Shown: piece after piece, positions 45,107 through 53,152 of the stretch
Numbering within the stretch: the stretch's first letter is position 1
Layout: each line of letters begins with the position of its first letter
NCBI RefSeq assembly: GCF_000155735.2
Contig: NC_020908.1
Coordinates: forward strand, 1,121,001-1,185,000
Length of the DNA stretch: 64,000 nt
Origin: Octadecabacter arcticus 238
Lineage (GTDB): Bacteria > Pseudomonadota > Alphaproteobacteria > Rhodobacterales > Rhodobacteraceae
Reading direction: 5' to 3'
The notes under the pieces: model-generated
What the model was told of the DNA's origin: nothing
The model's input: only the letters and a program-made list of their open reading frames with translations
Databases searched by the model: none
Made by a program: the position numbers and the translations under genes

Positions 45107-46491
45107 GCAAGTGTAAAAGGCGGCCCTGAAGCTGACTTCAACAGGCCGCCCATGGTTGATCGAGCCACGCGCTGCGCCACAACAAGCGAAAGGACCCAAC
45201 CGCTTGTAACGGCAGTTGCGATCCCCAACCAGACACCCCAGACGCTGAAATCCAGCACGCTGATGAACATCCACACGAAGAACGCGACACCGAAGCCTTG
45301 TCGGTAGATGCTGATCCAAAGCGTCCAGATAGGTTTCTTAAGCGCCTGAAGGAGCGAGTTGATCGAAAACAGCATCATATAAATAGGGAACAAAAATGCG
45401 TCGACCCGCAAATAACTGAAACCAACGCGGATGACTTCTGGATCGTCCGAAAACAGCGACATCGCCTTTCCGCCACCAAATAGGAGGATTGGGGTCGCAA
45501 TCAGGGTCATCGCGAACCCAGTTTTCCAACAGAACAGCACTGCCGCGCGAACGCGATCGAAGTCTTGAGCGCCAAAATTCTGTCCTGCGATCGGCAGCAA
45601 GGCACCTGTCATTCCAAGAACTGGAAGCAGCAGAATTTGCTCGATCCGCAGCGCGATACCGTATGCTGCAACCGCGTGCCCACCAAATTCCTTGAGCGCG
45701 AATTGCACTACAAAGCCTGACACAAACATAACCATCATCGCTGAACTAGCGGGGATCAGTTGCCCAATGATCTGCATAAAGCTGGCGCGGTCTGGCCAGA
45801 ATGCGGCGAGGTTAACTGAACGCATCATCTCAAGTTTCAGAATGCGTGTGATGATAAAGATCATGACGCCTGTCTGGCTGATGATCGTGGCGACAGCGAT
45901 GCCGTTGAACCCGATACCGTTCCAAATGCCGTCGATCCCAAACATCAAAAGCGGGTTCAGCCCGATGTTGGCAAGAAATGCCACCATCATGGCCCGCTGC
46001 ATTGTGCGGCTATCACCATGTGCTTGCAAAATACCGTTGCCGCCGTAAGCGAGAAAAAAACCGGGTAAGGCAAGGATCAGAAACTTGAAGTAACCTAAAG
46101 CTGCATCTCGGTATGCACCCGGTTCAGAAACAAGGTTGATCAGCAATGGTCCGATGAACCAACCGATGACCATTGACACAAAAGTCGCGATTATGCCAAA
46201 AGATAGACCCTGAGCGGCAAGGCGTTGGGTCTGGGAATTGTCACCGCTGCCTTTGGCATTTGAGACCAACGCACTGAGTGCGGAACTGAGGCCAAAGCCA
46301 ATGGCCATCAAGACAAAGAAAGCTTGGTATCCGATTGCAAGGCCAGCTTGCGCGTCTGTCGAAAGTCGCCCTGCCCAATAAACGTCGACGACGTTATATA
46401 ACGTCGCAAACAGCATTCCTAATGCAGCGGGGATTGCAAGAGTACGGAAATGGGTCGCCATCGCACCCTTTGTCAGATCTTCAGTTTGCAT
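45085..46491 (-). CDS. MATE family efflux transporter
   Basis: A 468-residue transporter with twelve predicted membrane helices. MATE features are the N-terminal PAALGMLFATLYNVVDVYWAGRLS and the repeat in the second half, GFVVQFALKEFGGHAVAAYGIALRIEQILLLPVLGMTGALLPIAGQNFGA. It probably exports small molecules in exchange for Na+ or H+. The ATG overlaps the stop of the ABC permease (TGATG), which puts it in the amino-acid ABC operon. The last residues are encoded by the end of the IS6 remnant, so the native C-terminus may be changed. Confidence 0.92.
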   Translation of the reverse strand: MQTEDLTKGAMATHFRTLAIPAALGMLFATLYNVVDVYWAGRLSTDAQAGLAIGYQAFFVLMAIGFGLSSALSALVSNAKGSGDNSQTQRLAAQGLSFGIIATFVSMVIGWFIGPLLINLVSEPGAYRDAALGYFKFLILALPGFFLAYGGNGILQAHGDSRTMQRAMMVAFLANIGLNPLLMFGIDGIWNGIGFNGIAVATIISQTGVMIFIITRILKLEMMRSVNLAAFWPDRASFMQIIGQLIPASSAMMVMFVSGFVVQFALKEFGGHAVAAYGIALRIEQILLLPVLGMTGALLPIAGQNFGAQDFDRVRAAVLFCWKTGFAMTLIATPILLFGGGKAMSLFSDDPEVIRVGFSYLRVDAFLFPIYMMLFSINSLLQALKKPIWTLWISIYRQGFGVAFFVWMFISVLDFSVWGVWLGIATAVTSGWVLSLVVAQRVARSTMGGLLKSASGPPFTLAAVLSDK

Positions 46492-47234
46492 CAGGTATCA
46501 CTAGCTTTCAGGCGTCGCTCGAACCAGCGCACGCCAGCAGAAACAATGAGGATTAGGACAAGATATTCCAGAACCAAAATGGTATAGATTTCGAGGGGCC
46601 GGTATTCTGATACAACCAACTCGTTGGCCTTGCGTGTCAATTCTTGCAGTCCGATCACGGAGACCAGCGACGACATCTTCAGCATATACACGAGCTGGTT
46701 ACCCAACGCAGGCAGGATACGCCGGATCGCTTGAGGTAAGATAATATACCGCATCGTGTCGCGGTAATTCAGGGAGACAGACTGCGCCGCCTCGTATTGG
46801 CCGCGTCCGATGGACTGGATGCCTGCGCGAAAGATCTCAGCTTGAAAGGCACTGTCGCTGAGGGCCAAAGCTAAAACACCAGCCCAAAACACGCTAAGTG
46901 TGATGCCCGAAACTGTAGGGAGACCGTAGTAAACCCAAAGGATCAACACGAGTATTGGCACTGAGCGCACTATTTCGACATAAGTTCGGTTAAACATACG
47001 CCAGCCGCGTTTTTCCGATAGGCCTGGAAGGGCAACGAGAAGGCCCACAACGACTGAAATCAAGATCGCCGTAACCGAAATCAAGATCGTGTAGTAGGCG
47101 CCAAAAGCCATAAATTTTAGATTAGTCCAGCCCGACGATGTTGTCGGGTCGACCACATACCAGCCCCAATTGCCGGAACAGCCTGAGAGTAGAAGCAAGA
47201 TTGAGGTAAGGATCAAACATTTCTTCATGGTCAT
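46491..47234 (-). CDS. Polar amino acid ABC transporter permease
   Basis: 247 residues. The permease domain (about 45-240) has the HisM-type pattern and the EAA loop EAAQSVSLNYRDTMRYIILPQAIRRILPAL for contact with the ATPase. Unusually, the N-terminus MTMKKCLILTSILLLLSGCSGN looks like a lipoprotein signal with a lipobox (LSGC). Either the start is further in (for example at MAFGAYYTIL) and the upstream part is chance, or the permease carries a lipoprotein-like leader. It is cotranscribed with the ATPase upstream (4 bp) and the MATE gene downstream. Confidence 0.9.
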   Translation of the reverse strand: MTMKKCLILTSILLLLSGCSGNWGWYVVDPTTSSGWTNLKFMAFGAYYTILISVTAILISVVVGLLVALPGLSEKRGWRMFNRTYVEIVRSVPILVLILWVYYGLPTVSGITLSVFWAGVLALALSDSAFQAEIFRAGIQSIGRGQYEAAQSVSLNYRDTMRYIILPQAIRRILPALGNQLVYMLKMSSLVSVIGLQELTRKANELVVSEYRPLEIYTILVLEYLVLILIVSAGVRWFERRLKASDT

Positions 47235-47238
47235 TCAC

Positions 47239-47973
47239 CTAATGGTTCAAGATTTGTTTGATGAATTTCTCAAAACGCTTAGATTTAGGCGCGTTGAATA
47301 CGTCTTGCGGTGCGCCAACTTCGACGATCTCGCCTTTGTCCATAAACACCATCCGATCAGCGACACGGCGGGCGAAACCCATCTCGTGTGTGACGACAAT
47401 CATGGTCATACCGCTCGACGCCAGTTCGGTCATCACGTCAAGGACCTCTGCGATCATTTCAGGATCCAATGCCGATGTTGGTTCATCGAACAACAATATC
47501 CGTGGCTCCATACAGAGCGACCTGGCAATCGCAACACGTTGTTGTTGACCACCGGAGAGCTGGCGCGGAAATTTATCAGCCTGTTCAGAGATCTGCACCC
47601 TTTCAAGGTAAGTCATGGCCCGTTCACGTGCTTGGATCTGCGTCAGTCCAAGAACACGGCGGGGTCCCAGACACAGGTTGTCCAAGACTGTCAGGTGCGG
47701 AAAAAGATTGAACTGCTGGAAAACCATGCCAACATTGCTACGGACTTTTTCAAGGTTAGCAGGGTCAGCTGTTAGGGTCGTGCCATCGACCACAATGTCG
47801 CCAACTTCATGTGCCTCTAGGCCATTGATACAGCGGATCAAAGTAGACTTGCCTGATCCCGAGGGACCACAGATGACAACGCGCTCACCTAGGGCCACAT
47901 CTAGAGAAACGTCCTTGAGTGCTTGGAAGTCCCCAAAGAACTTTGATACGTCGCGCATTGATATAATGGTCAT
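47239..47973 (-). CDS. Polar amino acid ABC transporter ATPase
   Basis: 244 residues from [14 protein letters not shown], of the GlnQ/HisP type. Walker A is GPSGSGKST, the Q-loop [10 protein letters not shown], the signature [15 protein letters not shown], Walker [13 protein letters not shown] and the H-loop VVTHEMGFA. The start at 47973 is preferred over the longer open frame to 48012. It pairs with the permease 4 bp downstream and with the divergent binding protein gene at 48104. Confidence 0.95.
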   Translation of the reverse strand: MTIISMRDVSKFFGDFQALKDVSLDVALGERVVICGPSGSGKSTLIRCINGLEAHEVGDIVVDGTTLTADPANLEKVRSNVGMVFQQFNLFPHLTVLDNLCLGPRRVLGLTQIQARERAMTYLERVQISEQADKFPRQLSGGQQQRVAIARSLCMEPRILLFDEPTSALDPEMIAEVLDVMTELASSGMTMIVVTHEMGFARRVADRMVFMDKGEIVEVGAPQDVFNAPKSKRFEKFIKQILNH

Positions 47974-48103
47974 GGCAGCCGCGCTCCTATTGGTCTTACA
48001 AAACAACGACATGTTGCAGATTTTTATTATTATGTCACGCCATCTGCATTTCCTATTAGCGCTACCGTCCTAAGTTCAACATAGTACTTTGAAAGGGAAA
48101 CCA

Positions 48104-48883
48104 ATGAAATTCTTCAAAATAGTCGCTGCTGCGGCCCTCCTCGCGACAGGTGCCGTACAGGCATCTGCACAATCTGCCTTGGACGAAATCCTATCTGGAG
48201 GCGTTCTTAAAGTAGGCACAACGGGCGACTGGAACCCGATGACGATGCGCGACATCGCAACAAATTCATATGTTGGCTACGATATCGATGTCATGACCGC
48301 GCTAGCCAATGATTTGGGTGTCGAAATCGAATTCGTACCGACAGACTGGAAAACTCTGGTCGCTGGTGTGACGTCTGGTCAATATCACATAACAGGATCG
48401 GCGTCGGTATCGCCAGCCCGTGCCAAGGCAGCCGGTTATTCCGACAGCTATTTTTCGCTCATGACTGTGCCACTTACATTGCGAGAGAACGCCGATCGTT
48501 TTACCAGCTGGGATGATTTGAACGTTGAAGGCGTGTCCGTGGCTGCAACGCTTGGCACCACCCAAGAAGGACAAGTCAAACAGTACTTCCCCGAAGCAAC
48601 ACACCGCATCGTAGAAGCGCCGGCTCGCGATTTTCAAGAAGTTCTGTCAGGCCGTGCGGATGCTAGCATCACATCAAACATCGAAGCTGCTACGCTTGTT
48701 GAGCAATATGAAAATCTGATTATTATTCCAGTCGATGCTGGGCGTTCGCCAACACCGGTTGCGATGTTGTTACCGCAAGCAGATCAGGTTTGGATTAATT
48801 ATGTAAACACATGGATCGGCCTCAAGCAGGAACAAGGTTTCTTTGACGATCTTGGCGAGCAGTGGGGTTTGAACGCCGAATAA
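48104..48883 (+). CDS. Transporter substrate-binding protein (SBP family 3)
   Basis: 259 residues with signal peptide MKFFKIVAAAALLATGAVQASA. The family 3 binding-protein fold is indicated by GVLKVGTTGDWNPMTMRD, SYVGYDIDVMTALANDLGVEIEFVPTDWKTLVAGVTSGQYHI and LGTTQEGQVKQYFPEA. It resembles the cyclohexadienyl dehydratase-like branch of amino-acid-binding proteins. It is divergent from the ATPase gene, with 130 bp of shared promoter region. ATG 48104 follows GAAAGGGAAA. A terminator follows. Confidence 0.9.
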   Translation: MKFFKIVAAAALLATGAVQASAQSALDEILSGGVLKVGTTGDWNPMTMRDIATNSYVGYDIDVMTALANDLGVEIEFVPTDWKTLVAGVTSGQYHITGSASVSPARAKAAGYSDSYFSLMTVPLTLRENADRFTSWDDLNVEGVSVAATLGTTQEGQVKQYFPEATHRIVEAPARDFQEVLSGRADASITSNIEAATLVEQYENLIIIPVDAGRSPTPVAMLLPQADQVWINYVNTWIGLKQEQGFFDDLGEQWGLNAE

Positions 48884-48908
48884 TCCAATCCTGACGACTA
48901 AGGCATTT

Positions 48909-48940
48909 GGGCCAGTCCAACGCGGCTGGCCCTTTGCATT
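48909..48940 (+). terminator. Terminator after the binding protein gene
   Basis: GGGCCAG (48909-48915) pairs with CTGGCCC (48926-48932) around a 10-nt loop, followed by TTTGCATTT. It is a short but clean stem in the 78-bp gap before the GST gene. Confidence 0.65.
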
Positions 48941-48961
48941 TCTGCTACTCGGAGGTTCTAC

Positions 48962-49609
48962 ATGCTGACAATTTATTCGGTTCCTGTTGCGGTCTATTGC
49001 GCAAAATTGCGCATCATGTTGCGTTATAAATCCATCCCGTTTGAACAACTACCCCCACCGGGCGGATACGGGTCAGATGAATACCGTGCAATCGTTCCGT
49101 CTGGCAATCTGCCTGCAATGATCCACGACGGGTTCATGTTGTCTGATTCCGAAGCAATTGCTGAATATCTGGAAGAAACATTCCTTGATATGCCAATGCT
49201 GCCAAACACTGTGAAATTACGCGCAAAAGCACGCGAATTCAGTCGGTCACACGATACGCGTTTGGAACCCGCGGTGCGGGCAATCTATCCGCAAGTCGCG
49301 TACCTTACCCGTGATGCAGACGCGGTGCAGATAGGAGGGCTTACAATCTCCAAACACCTGTCATCCCTCGCATTGTTATTGGAAAAAAATCCCATGGACA
49401 CGAACAAGCTGTGGCTATGTGATTGCGGATTTACAGTAACTTTTGCTTGGATCAGGGCGTTTCAGGATGCCGTCAATCTTCCAGTCGAATGGCCACAGAT
49501 CGTGACTGACTACGAGATGCGCCTTAAGGAATTCGAAGTGGTTTCTAGCGAATTGGAAGCCTACCGTCCTGCGATGGACGCGTATTTGGAAAAAGCCAAA
49601 CCCGCCTAG
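48962..49609 (+). CDS. Glutathione S-transferase family protein
   Basis: A 215-residue protein. The N-terminal thioredoxin-like domain reads TIYSVPVAVYCAKLRIMLRYKSIPFEQLPPPGGYGSDEYRAIVPSGNLPAMI and LSDSEAIAEYLEE, which contains the glutathione-binding Ser-Glu pair. The all-helical C-terminal domain follows. The ATG follows CGGAGGTTCTAC. The substrate is unknown. The gene ends about 200 bp before the second IS graveyard. Confidence 0.9.
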   Translation: MLTIYSVPVAVYCAKLRIMLRYKSIPFEQLPPPGGYGSDEYRAIVPSGNLPAMIHDGFMLSDSEAIAEYLEETFLDMPMLPNTVKLRAKAREFSRSHDTRLEPAVRAIYPQVAYLTRDADAVQIGGLTISKHLSSLALLLEKNPMDTNKLWLCDCGFTVTFAWIRAFQDAVNLPVEWPQIVTDYEMRLKEFEVVSSELEAYRPAMDAYLEKAKPA

Positions 49610-49814
49610 ACGCACAACGGGTCAAAGCAGGACGACATGTCCAAGTCGGTTGATCGCTCAATGAAGGTGTAAGGTAAACACCAAGGGAACCCCCTTGTTT
49701 GGGCCCGGTTTGATCTGGGCTTCTTGTGCGAAGCTGTTATTTGGCCGGCGTAATGGGTTTGGATTTTATGATGAGCTAGGGGCCGCGGAGACATAATTAT
49801 CAGCACGGCCTTGA

Positions 49815-50490
49815 TCAAGCAGCGTCTTTTGCCTCGGCCTCGGCGGTTTTAGCGTTGATCATGTCCTGATAGGCCCACGGCATGAGATCGTTTATACGGT
49901 TTGCTGGATGGTCCTGGATGCGTTCCAGCACCCAAGCAAGCCAGGCTTCGGGATTTACCTTGTTCATCTTGGCTGTCTCAATGAGGGTATAGGCGATGGC
50001 GGCAGATTTACCGCCTGCTTCTGATCCCATGAAGAGATAGTTTTTACGGCCAACGGCCACAGGGTGCACTGCGTTCTCAGCTGTGTTGTTGTCCAACTCA
50101 AGAAAGCCGTGATCGAGATAGGGACGTGCCTTGGGCAGGCGGGCAAGCGCATATTTGATCGCCTTGGCCAGCGGCGTCTTGCTGGAGATTTTACCCAGTT
50201 GCTCTTTAAGCCAGACCTCTAGGTCGTCAAAGATCGGTTTGGCGTATTCCTGACGCAGGGCCACGCGTTCAGATGCTGGCAGGAACCGCGCTTGTGTCTC
50301 AACATCATAGAGCTTTTTAATCCGCAGCACAGCTTCGCCAGCTACAGGCAGCTTTGTGCTTTCATAAAGATCAAAGATCTCACGTCGCACATGCGCGATA
50401 CAGGCCATCTCTTTGATGCGTCCCGTTCGGTACGCGTCATTATACCCAGCATAGGCGTCCGCATGGGCAAAGCCTTCATAGGTAGCCGGT
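49815..50490 (-). pseudogene. IS66-family TnpC, C-terminal fragment A
   Basis: About 225 residues of the end of an IS66 transposase: ADAYAGYNDAYRTG, CIAHVRREIFDLYE, GFLELDNNTAENAVHPVAVGRKNYLFMGSEAGGKSAAIAYTLIETAKMN and DLMPW. The N-terminal two thirds are missing. The fragment abuts an unrelated IS66 fragment in the opposite orientation at about 50490-50503, so one interrupted or recombined with the other. Confidence 0.82.
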
Positions 50491-50502
50491 GGCGTCGTCG
50501 AA

Positions 50503-51270
50503 CACATTCTGGCCCGGCTCAATGAAGGCGGCGTTCGGCATCTGGATGAGACCGGACTTCGTGTTGATGGTAAGCTGCACTGGCTGCACTCAATCAGCGA
50601 TCTCGCCTTCACGCATTATCGCATCAGCGCCAAGCGCGGTGCTGTTCCATCCTTCCTGACCGGCGGGACAATTGTTCATGACCACTGGAAGTCCTATTAC
50701 GCCCATATGAGTGGGGTGGACGCGCACGCCCTGTGCGGGGCGCATCATTTACGGGAACTCAAGGCCATCGAAGAAATCGAAAAGGAGCCGTGGGCGTGCG
50801 CGATGAGCGTGCTGCTCAACAGCGCCAATCAGCTCAAGTGCGCGGCTCAGGGGCGAGGCGAGACCGAACTCCCCACGTCGGTTCACCACGGCATCCTCAC
50901 CAAATACATGGCGATCCTCACCGAGGGCCTCGCCTTCCATGAGCGACAAGACCCACTGGCTAGACGCACTGGTGCGCGAGGCCGAAAAGCCAGGCGGCCA
51001 GGCCATAACCTTCTGGTCCGCTTGCGCGACTACCGTGATGACGTCCTAAGGTTCCTTACGGACTTCACAGTTCCCTTCACCAACAATCAGGCCGAACGGG
51101 ACCTGCGCATGATGAAGTTGCGCATGAAAATCTCGGGAACTTTCCGCACCCTCGAGGGCGCGCAGGTCTTCGCTGACATCAGATCCGTCATCTCGACGGT
51201 CAGAAAACACGGGGGCAATATCCTCGAAACACTCACCCTATCACCACAACAGATCATCGCTCGGCTCTAA
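50503..51270 (+). pseudogene. IS66-family TnpC, C-terminal fragment B
   Basis: From HILARLNEGGVRHLDETGLRVDG through HALCGAHHLRELKAIEEIEKEPW and TVPFTNNQAERDLRMMKLRMKISGTFRTLEGA to SPQQIIARL and its stop. It is a different IS66 lineage from fragment A. The N-terminal part is missing, so no complete transposase can be made. Confidence 0.82.
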
Positions 51271-51322
51271 CGTCGCAAGGGCAACACAAAACCCGATATC
51301 CGATGGGGTCCTTGGGAGTTAC

Positions 51323-51945
51323 GAAAAAAGGCCTGATCACACGATCAAGATCTGCGCCCCAAAAGCGCAAGTGTAATTTTTCCAAGGGGCATGCCAAGGG
51401 ATGGAAATATAGGGATTACAAAGATATTGTGGTTGGCGAGCGTGTGCAGATCGATCATATGACTGCCACGAAGAACGGCGTCACGTGCAAACACTTTCAA
51501 GCCTGGGAGAGGTGTAGCAAGCATATCCACGCGCAAGTTTATTCGAATGCCACGGCACGCTCTGCCAAACGGTTTTTGCAAGAACTCGTGGAAATAGCTC
51601 CCTATAAGATCATCTCAATTCAAGTCGATGGCGGGTCTGAGTTTATGGCCGATTTTGAGACAGCGTGCGAACAGATGGAGATCCCGCTCATTGTGCTGCC
51701 GCCAGCAAGGCCAAAATACAACGGTGGTGTCGAGCGCGGTAACCGCACCTTCCGCGAAGAGTTCTATGCATGTCGTGATCTCATTGCCGACAGCATAGGA
51801 GCGATGCGGTTTGAACTTCGAAAAGCCGTCGATAAATACAACACATTCAGGCCTCATCATGCCTTGAAAGGCAAGACACCAATGGAGTACATTCGAATCA
51901 CTCAGGCCAAAGTCGTGTGAGTCTCAAAACACCTGAACCTATACA
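51323..51945 (+). mobile_element. 5'-truncated copy of the IS481-like element
   Basis: Matches 17283-17905 base for base by eye, with one visible C to T difference at 51372 that changes Arg to Cys. The right inverted repeat is kept; the left 512 bp, with the start of the transposase, are missing. The rest of the transposase frame is open and an ATG-like start at 51303 lies in foreign DNA. It is in direct orientation with the full copy 34,040 bp away. Confidence 0.85.
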
Positions 51946-52163
51946 TGGGAGAGACTGTCGTTGACCAAAACGCCGAACTGAGACATGATTCAAACGTGTC
52001 GAGATACCTCGATGCGACAATGATCTGACGCCAAATCAACCAATCGTTCCGCGCATAGGACGTTATCACTGACGATACAGGCGGGCTTTCCATAGACGCG
52101 CACAAGCGCATCCAGCTCGCGTGCCGCCCTCGCACCAGAGATGCTGGTGTCGGCCATCCGTTG

Positions 52164-52202
52164 CCCGGCAGGCGATTGAAAAGCAATCTGCCGAGAGGGG
52201 GC
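52164..52202 (+). repeat. Palindromic repeat family, copy 6
   Basis: CCCGGCAGGC box, inner stem GATTG-AAAAG-CAATC, then TGCCGAGAGGGGG. It interrupts the IS3 OrfB between CCRENL and ADTSISGAR. Confidence 0.82.
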
Positions 52203-52297
52203 ACAGGTTCTCGCGACAGCAATCGTCATTCACGGCCAACATACGGAACTTGCGTGATGCGCCAAAGGTGTCGGACACAAAGTCCAGCGATCCCGCT

Positions 52298-52335
52298 GAC
52301 CGGCAGGTGATTGCAAGCAATCACCGAGAGGGGGC
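52298..52335 (+). repeat. Palindromic repeat family, copy 7
   Basis: GACCGGCA box, stem GGTGATTGC-AA-GCAATCACC, then GAGAGGGGG. It interrupts OrfB between PGER and SLDFVSD. CGCT occurs on both sides (52294-52297 and just after the G-run), a possible 4-bp target duplication. Confidence 0.85.
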
Positions 52336-52497
52336 GCTCGCCAGGACGCAAAGCCACTGGCATCGACGTGCGCGATCCCCGCGCACGTTTGCGGCCCCTT
52401 CGCCGCCTGACGCCAAGCTTTTCTTCAGTATAGAGGCGATACAGCTTCTTGTGATTCATGGTCATTCCTTTGCGTTCCAACAGCACGCCGATCCGGC

Positions 52498-52532
52498 GCT
52501 TCTCGGTGATTGTTAACAATCACCTGTCAGCC
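52498..52532 (-). repeat. Palindromic repeat family, copy 8
   Basis: Minus-strand reading: CTGACA box, then GGTGATTGTTAACAATCACC, a perfect 20-bp palindrome, then GAGAAG. It lies between RRRFGY and RRIGVLLERKG of OrfB; about 39 nt are added. Confidence 0.85.
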
Positions 52533-52601
52533 AATGGATAGCCGAACCGACGCCGCTTGCTGGCAATCGCCTTCATCTCTTCGCGAACCTCTGGATTATC
52601 T

Positions 52602-52641
52602 CCCTCTCACCGAAACTGCGTTTCGACTGCCGGGCAGCGGG
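52602..52641 (-). repeat. Palindromic repeat family, copy 9
   Basis: Minus-strand reading: CTGCCCGGCAG box, stem CGAAAC-GCA-GTTTCG, then GTGAGAGGG. It lies between VRRDEP and DNPEVREEM of OrfB. Confidence 0.82.
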
Positions 52642-53106
52642 ACGGCTCATCGCGCCGGACGGTCTTGGGATCGACACCGACCAGCCTGCACGCTCCGCGT
52701 TGTGAGATATTATGATCGCGCATTGCCTTGCGTGCTGCAGCCCATCGCACGTTCGGTGTCGTAAGTTTTTTTCAAGCAAATCTTTCAACACAACATTGTC
52801 CAACATGGTGTCTGCCAAAAGGCGCTTCAGCTTAGCGTTCTCATCCTCCAGCGATTTAAGGCGGTGGGTGTCAGAAACGTCCACTCTCGGGACATCGCTC
52901 CACGATACCCTGCAGTACAGTGCATGCCAGCCTTTGAGCCTAGCGCTGCATAATGCGGTTCTAGTTCGGTCTCTGGCGTTTGGCAGGATTCGCAGGGAAT
53001 AGGGGCGCATGGGCGATAAGGTCACGCGTTCCGTGGGAGCGCGGAAGTGGCGACAGGTTAACCAAGTATGGGAATATAGAGGGTTATTCTGATCCGCGTG
53101 CGTCCA

Positions 53107-53144
53107 AGTGCGGCCCTGACACGATTTGGCGTCAGGGCCGCACT
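53107..53144. terminator. Perfect 14-bp inverted repeat downstream of the helicase gene
   Basis: AGTGCGGCCCTGAC (53107-53120) and GTCAGGGCCGCACT (53131-53144) pair perfectly around a 10-nt loop, 9 bp from the helicase stop. There is no T-run on the minus-strand side, so it is a strong hairpin with uncertain terminator function; it may stabilise the mRNA end. Confidence 0.55.
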
Positions 53145-53152
53145 GCTAGATT

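Larger units (their letters stand above)
51990..52890 (-). pseudogene. IS3-family transposase remnant with four palindromic repeats
   Basis: Read on the minus strand, OrfA ends with VDVSDTHRLKSLEDENAKLKRLLADTMLDNVVLKDLLEKN. OrfB follows in pieces: TPNVRWAAARKAMRDHNISQRGACRLVGVDPKTVRRDEP, repeat 9, DNPEVREEMKAIASKRRRFGY, repeat 8, RRIGVLLERKGMTMNHKKLYRLYTEEKLGVRRRRGRKR to PGER, repeat 7, SLDFVSDTFGASRKFRMLAVNDDCCREN, repeat 6, and MADTSISGARAARELDALVRVYGKPACIVSDN. The last third of OrfB is missing. Apart from the repeats the protein pieces join well. Confidence 0.82.
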
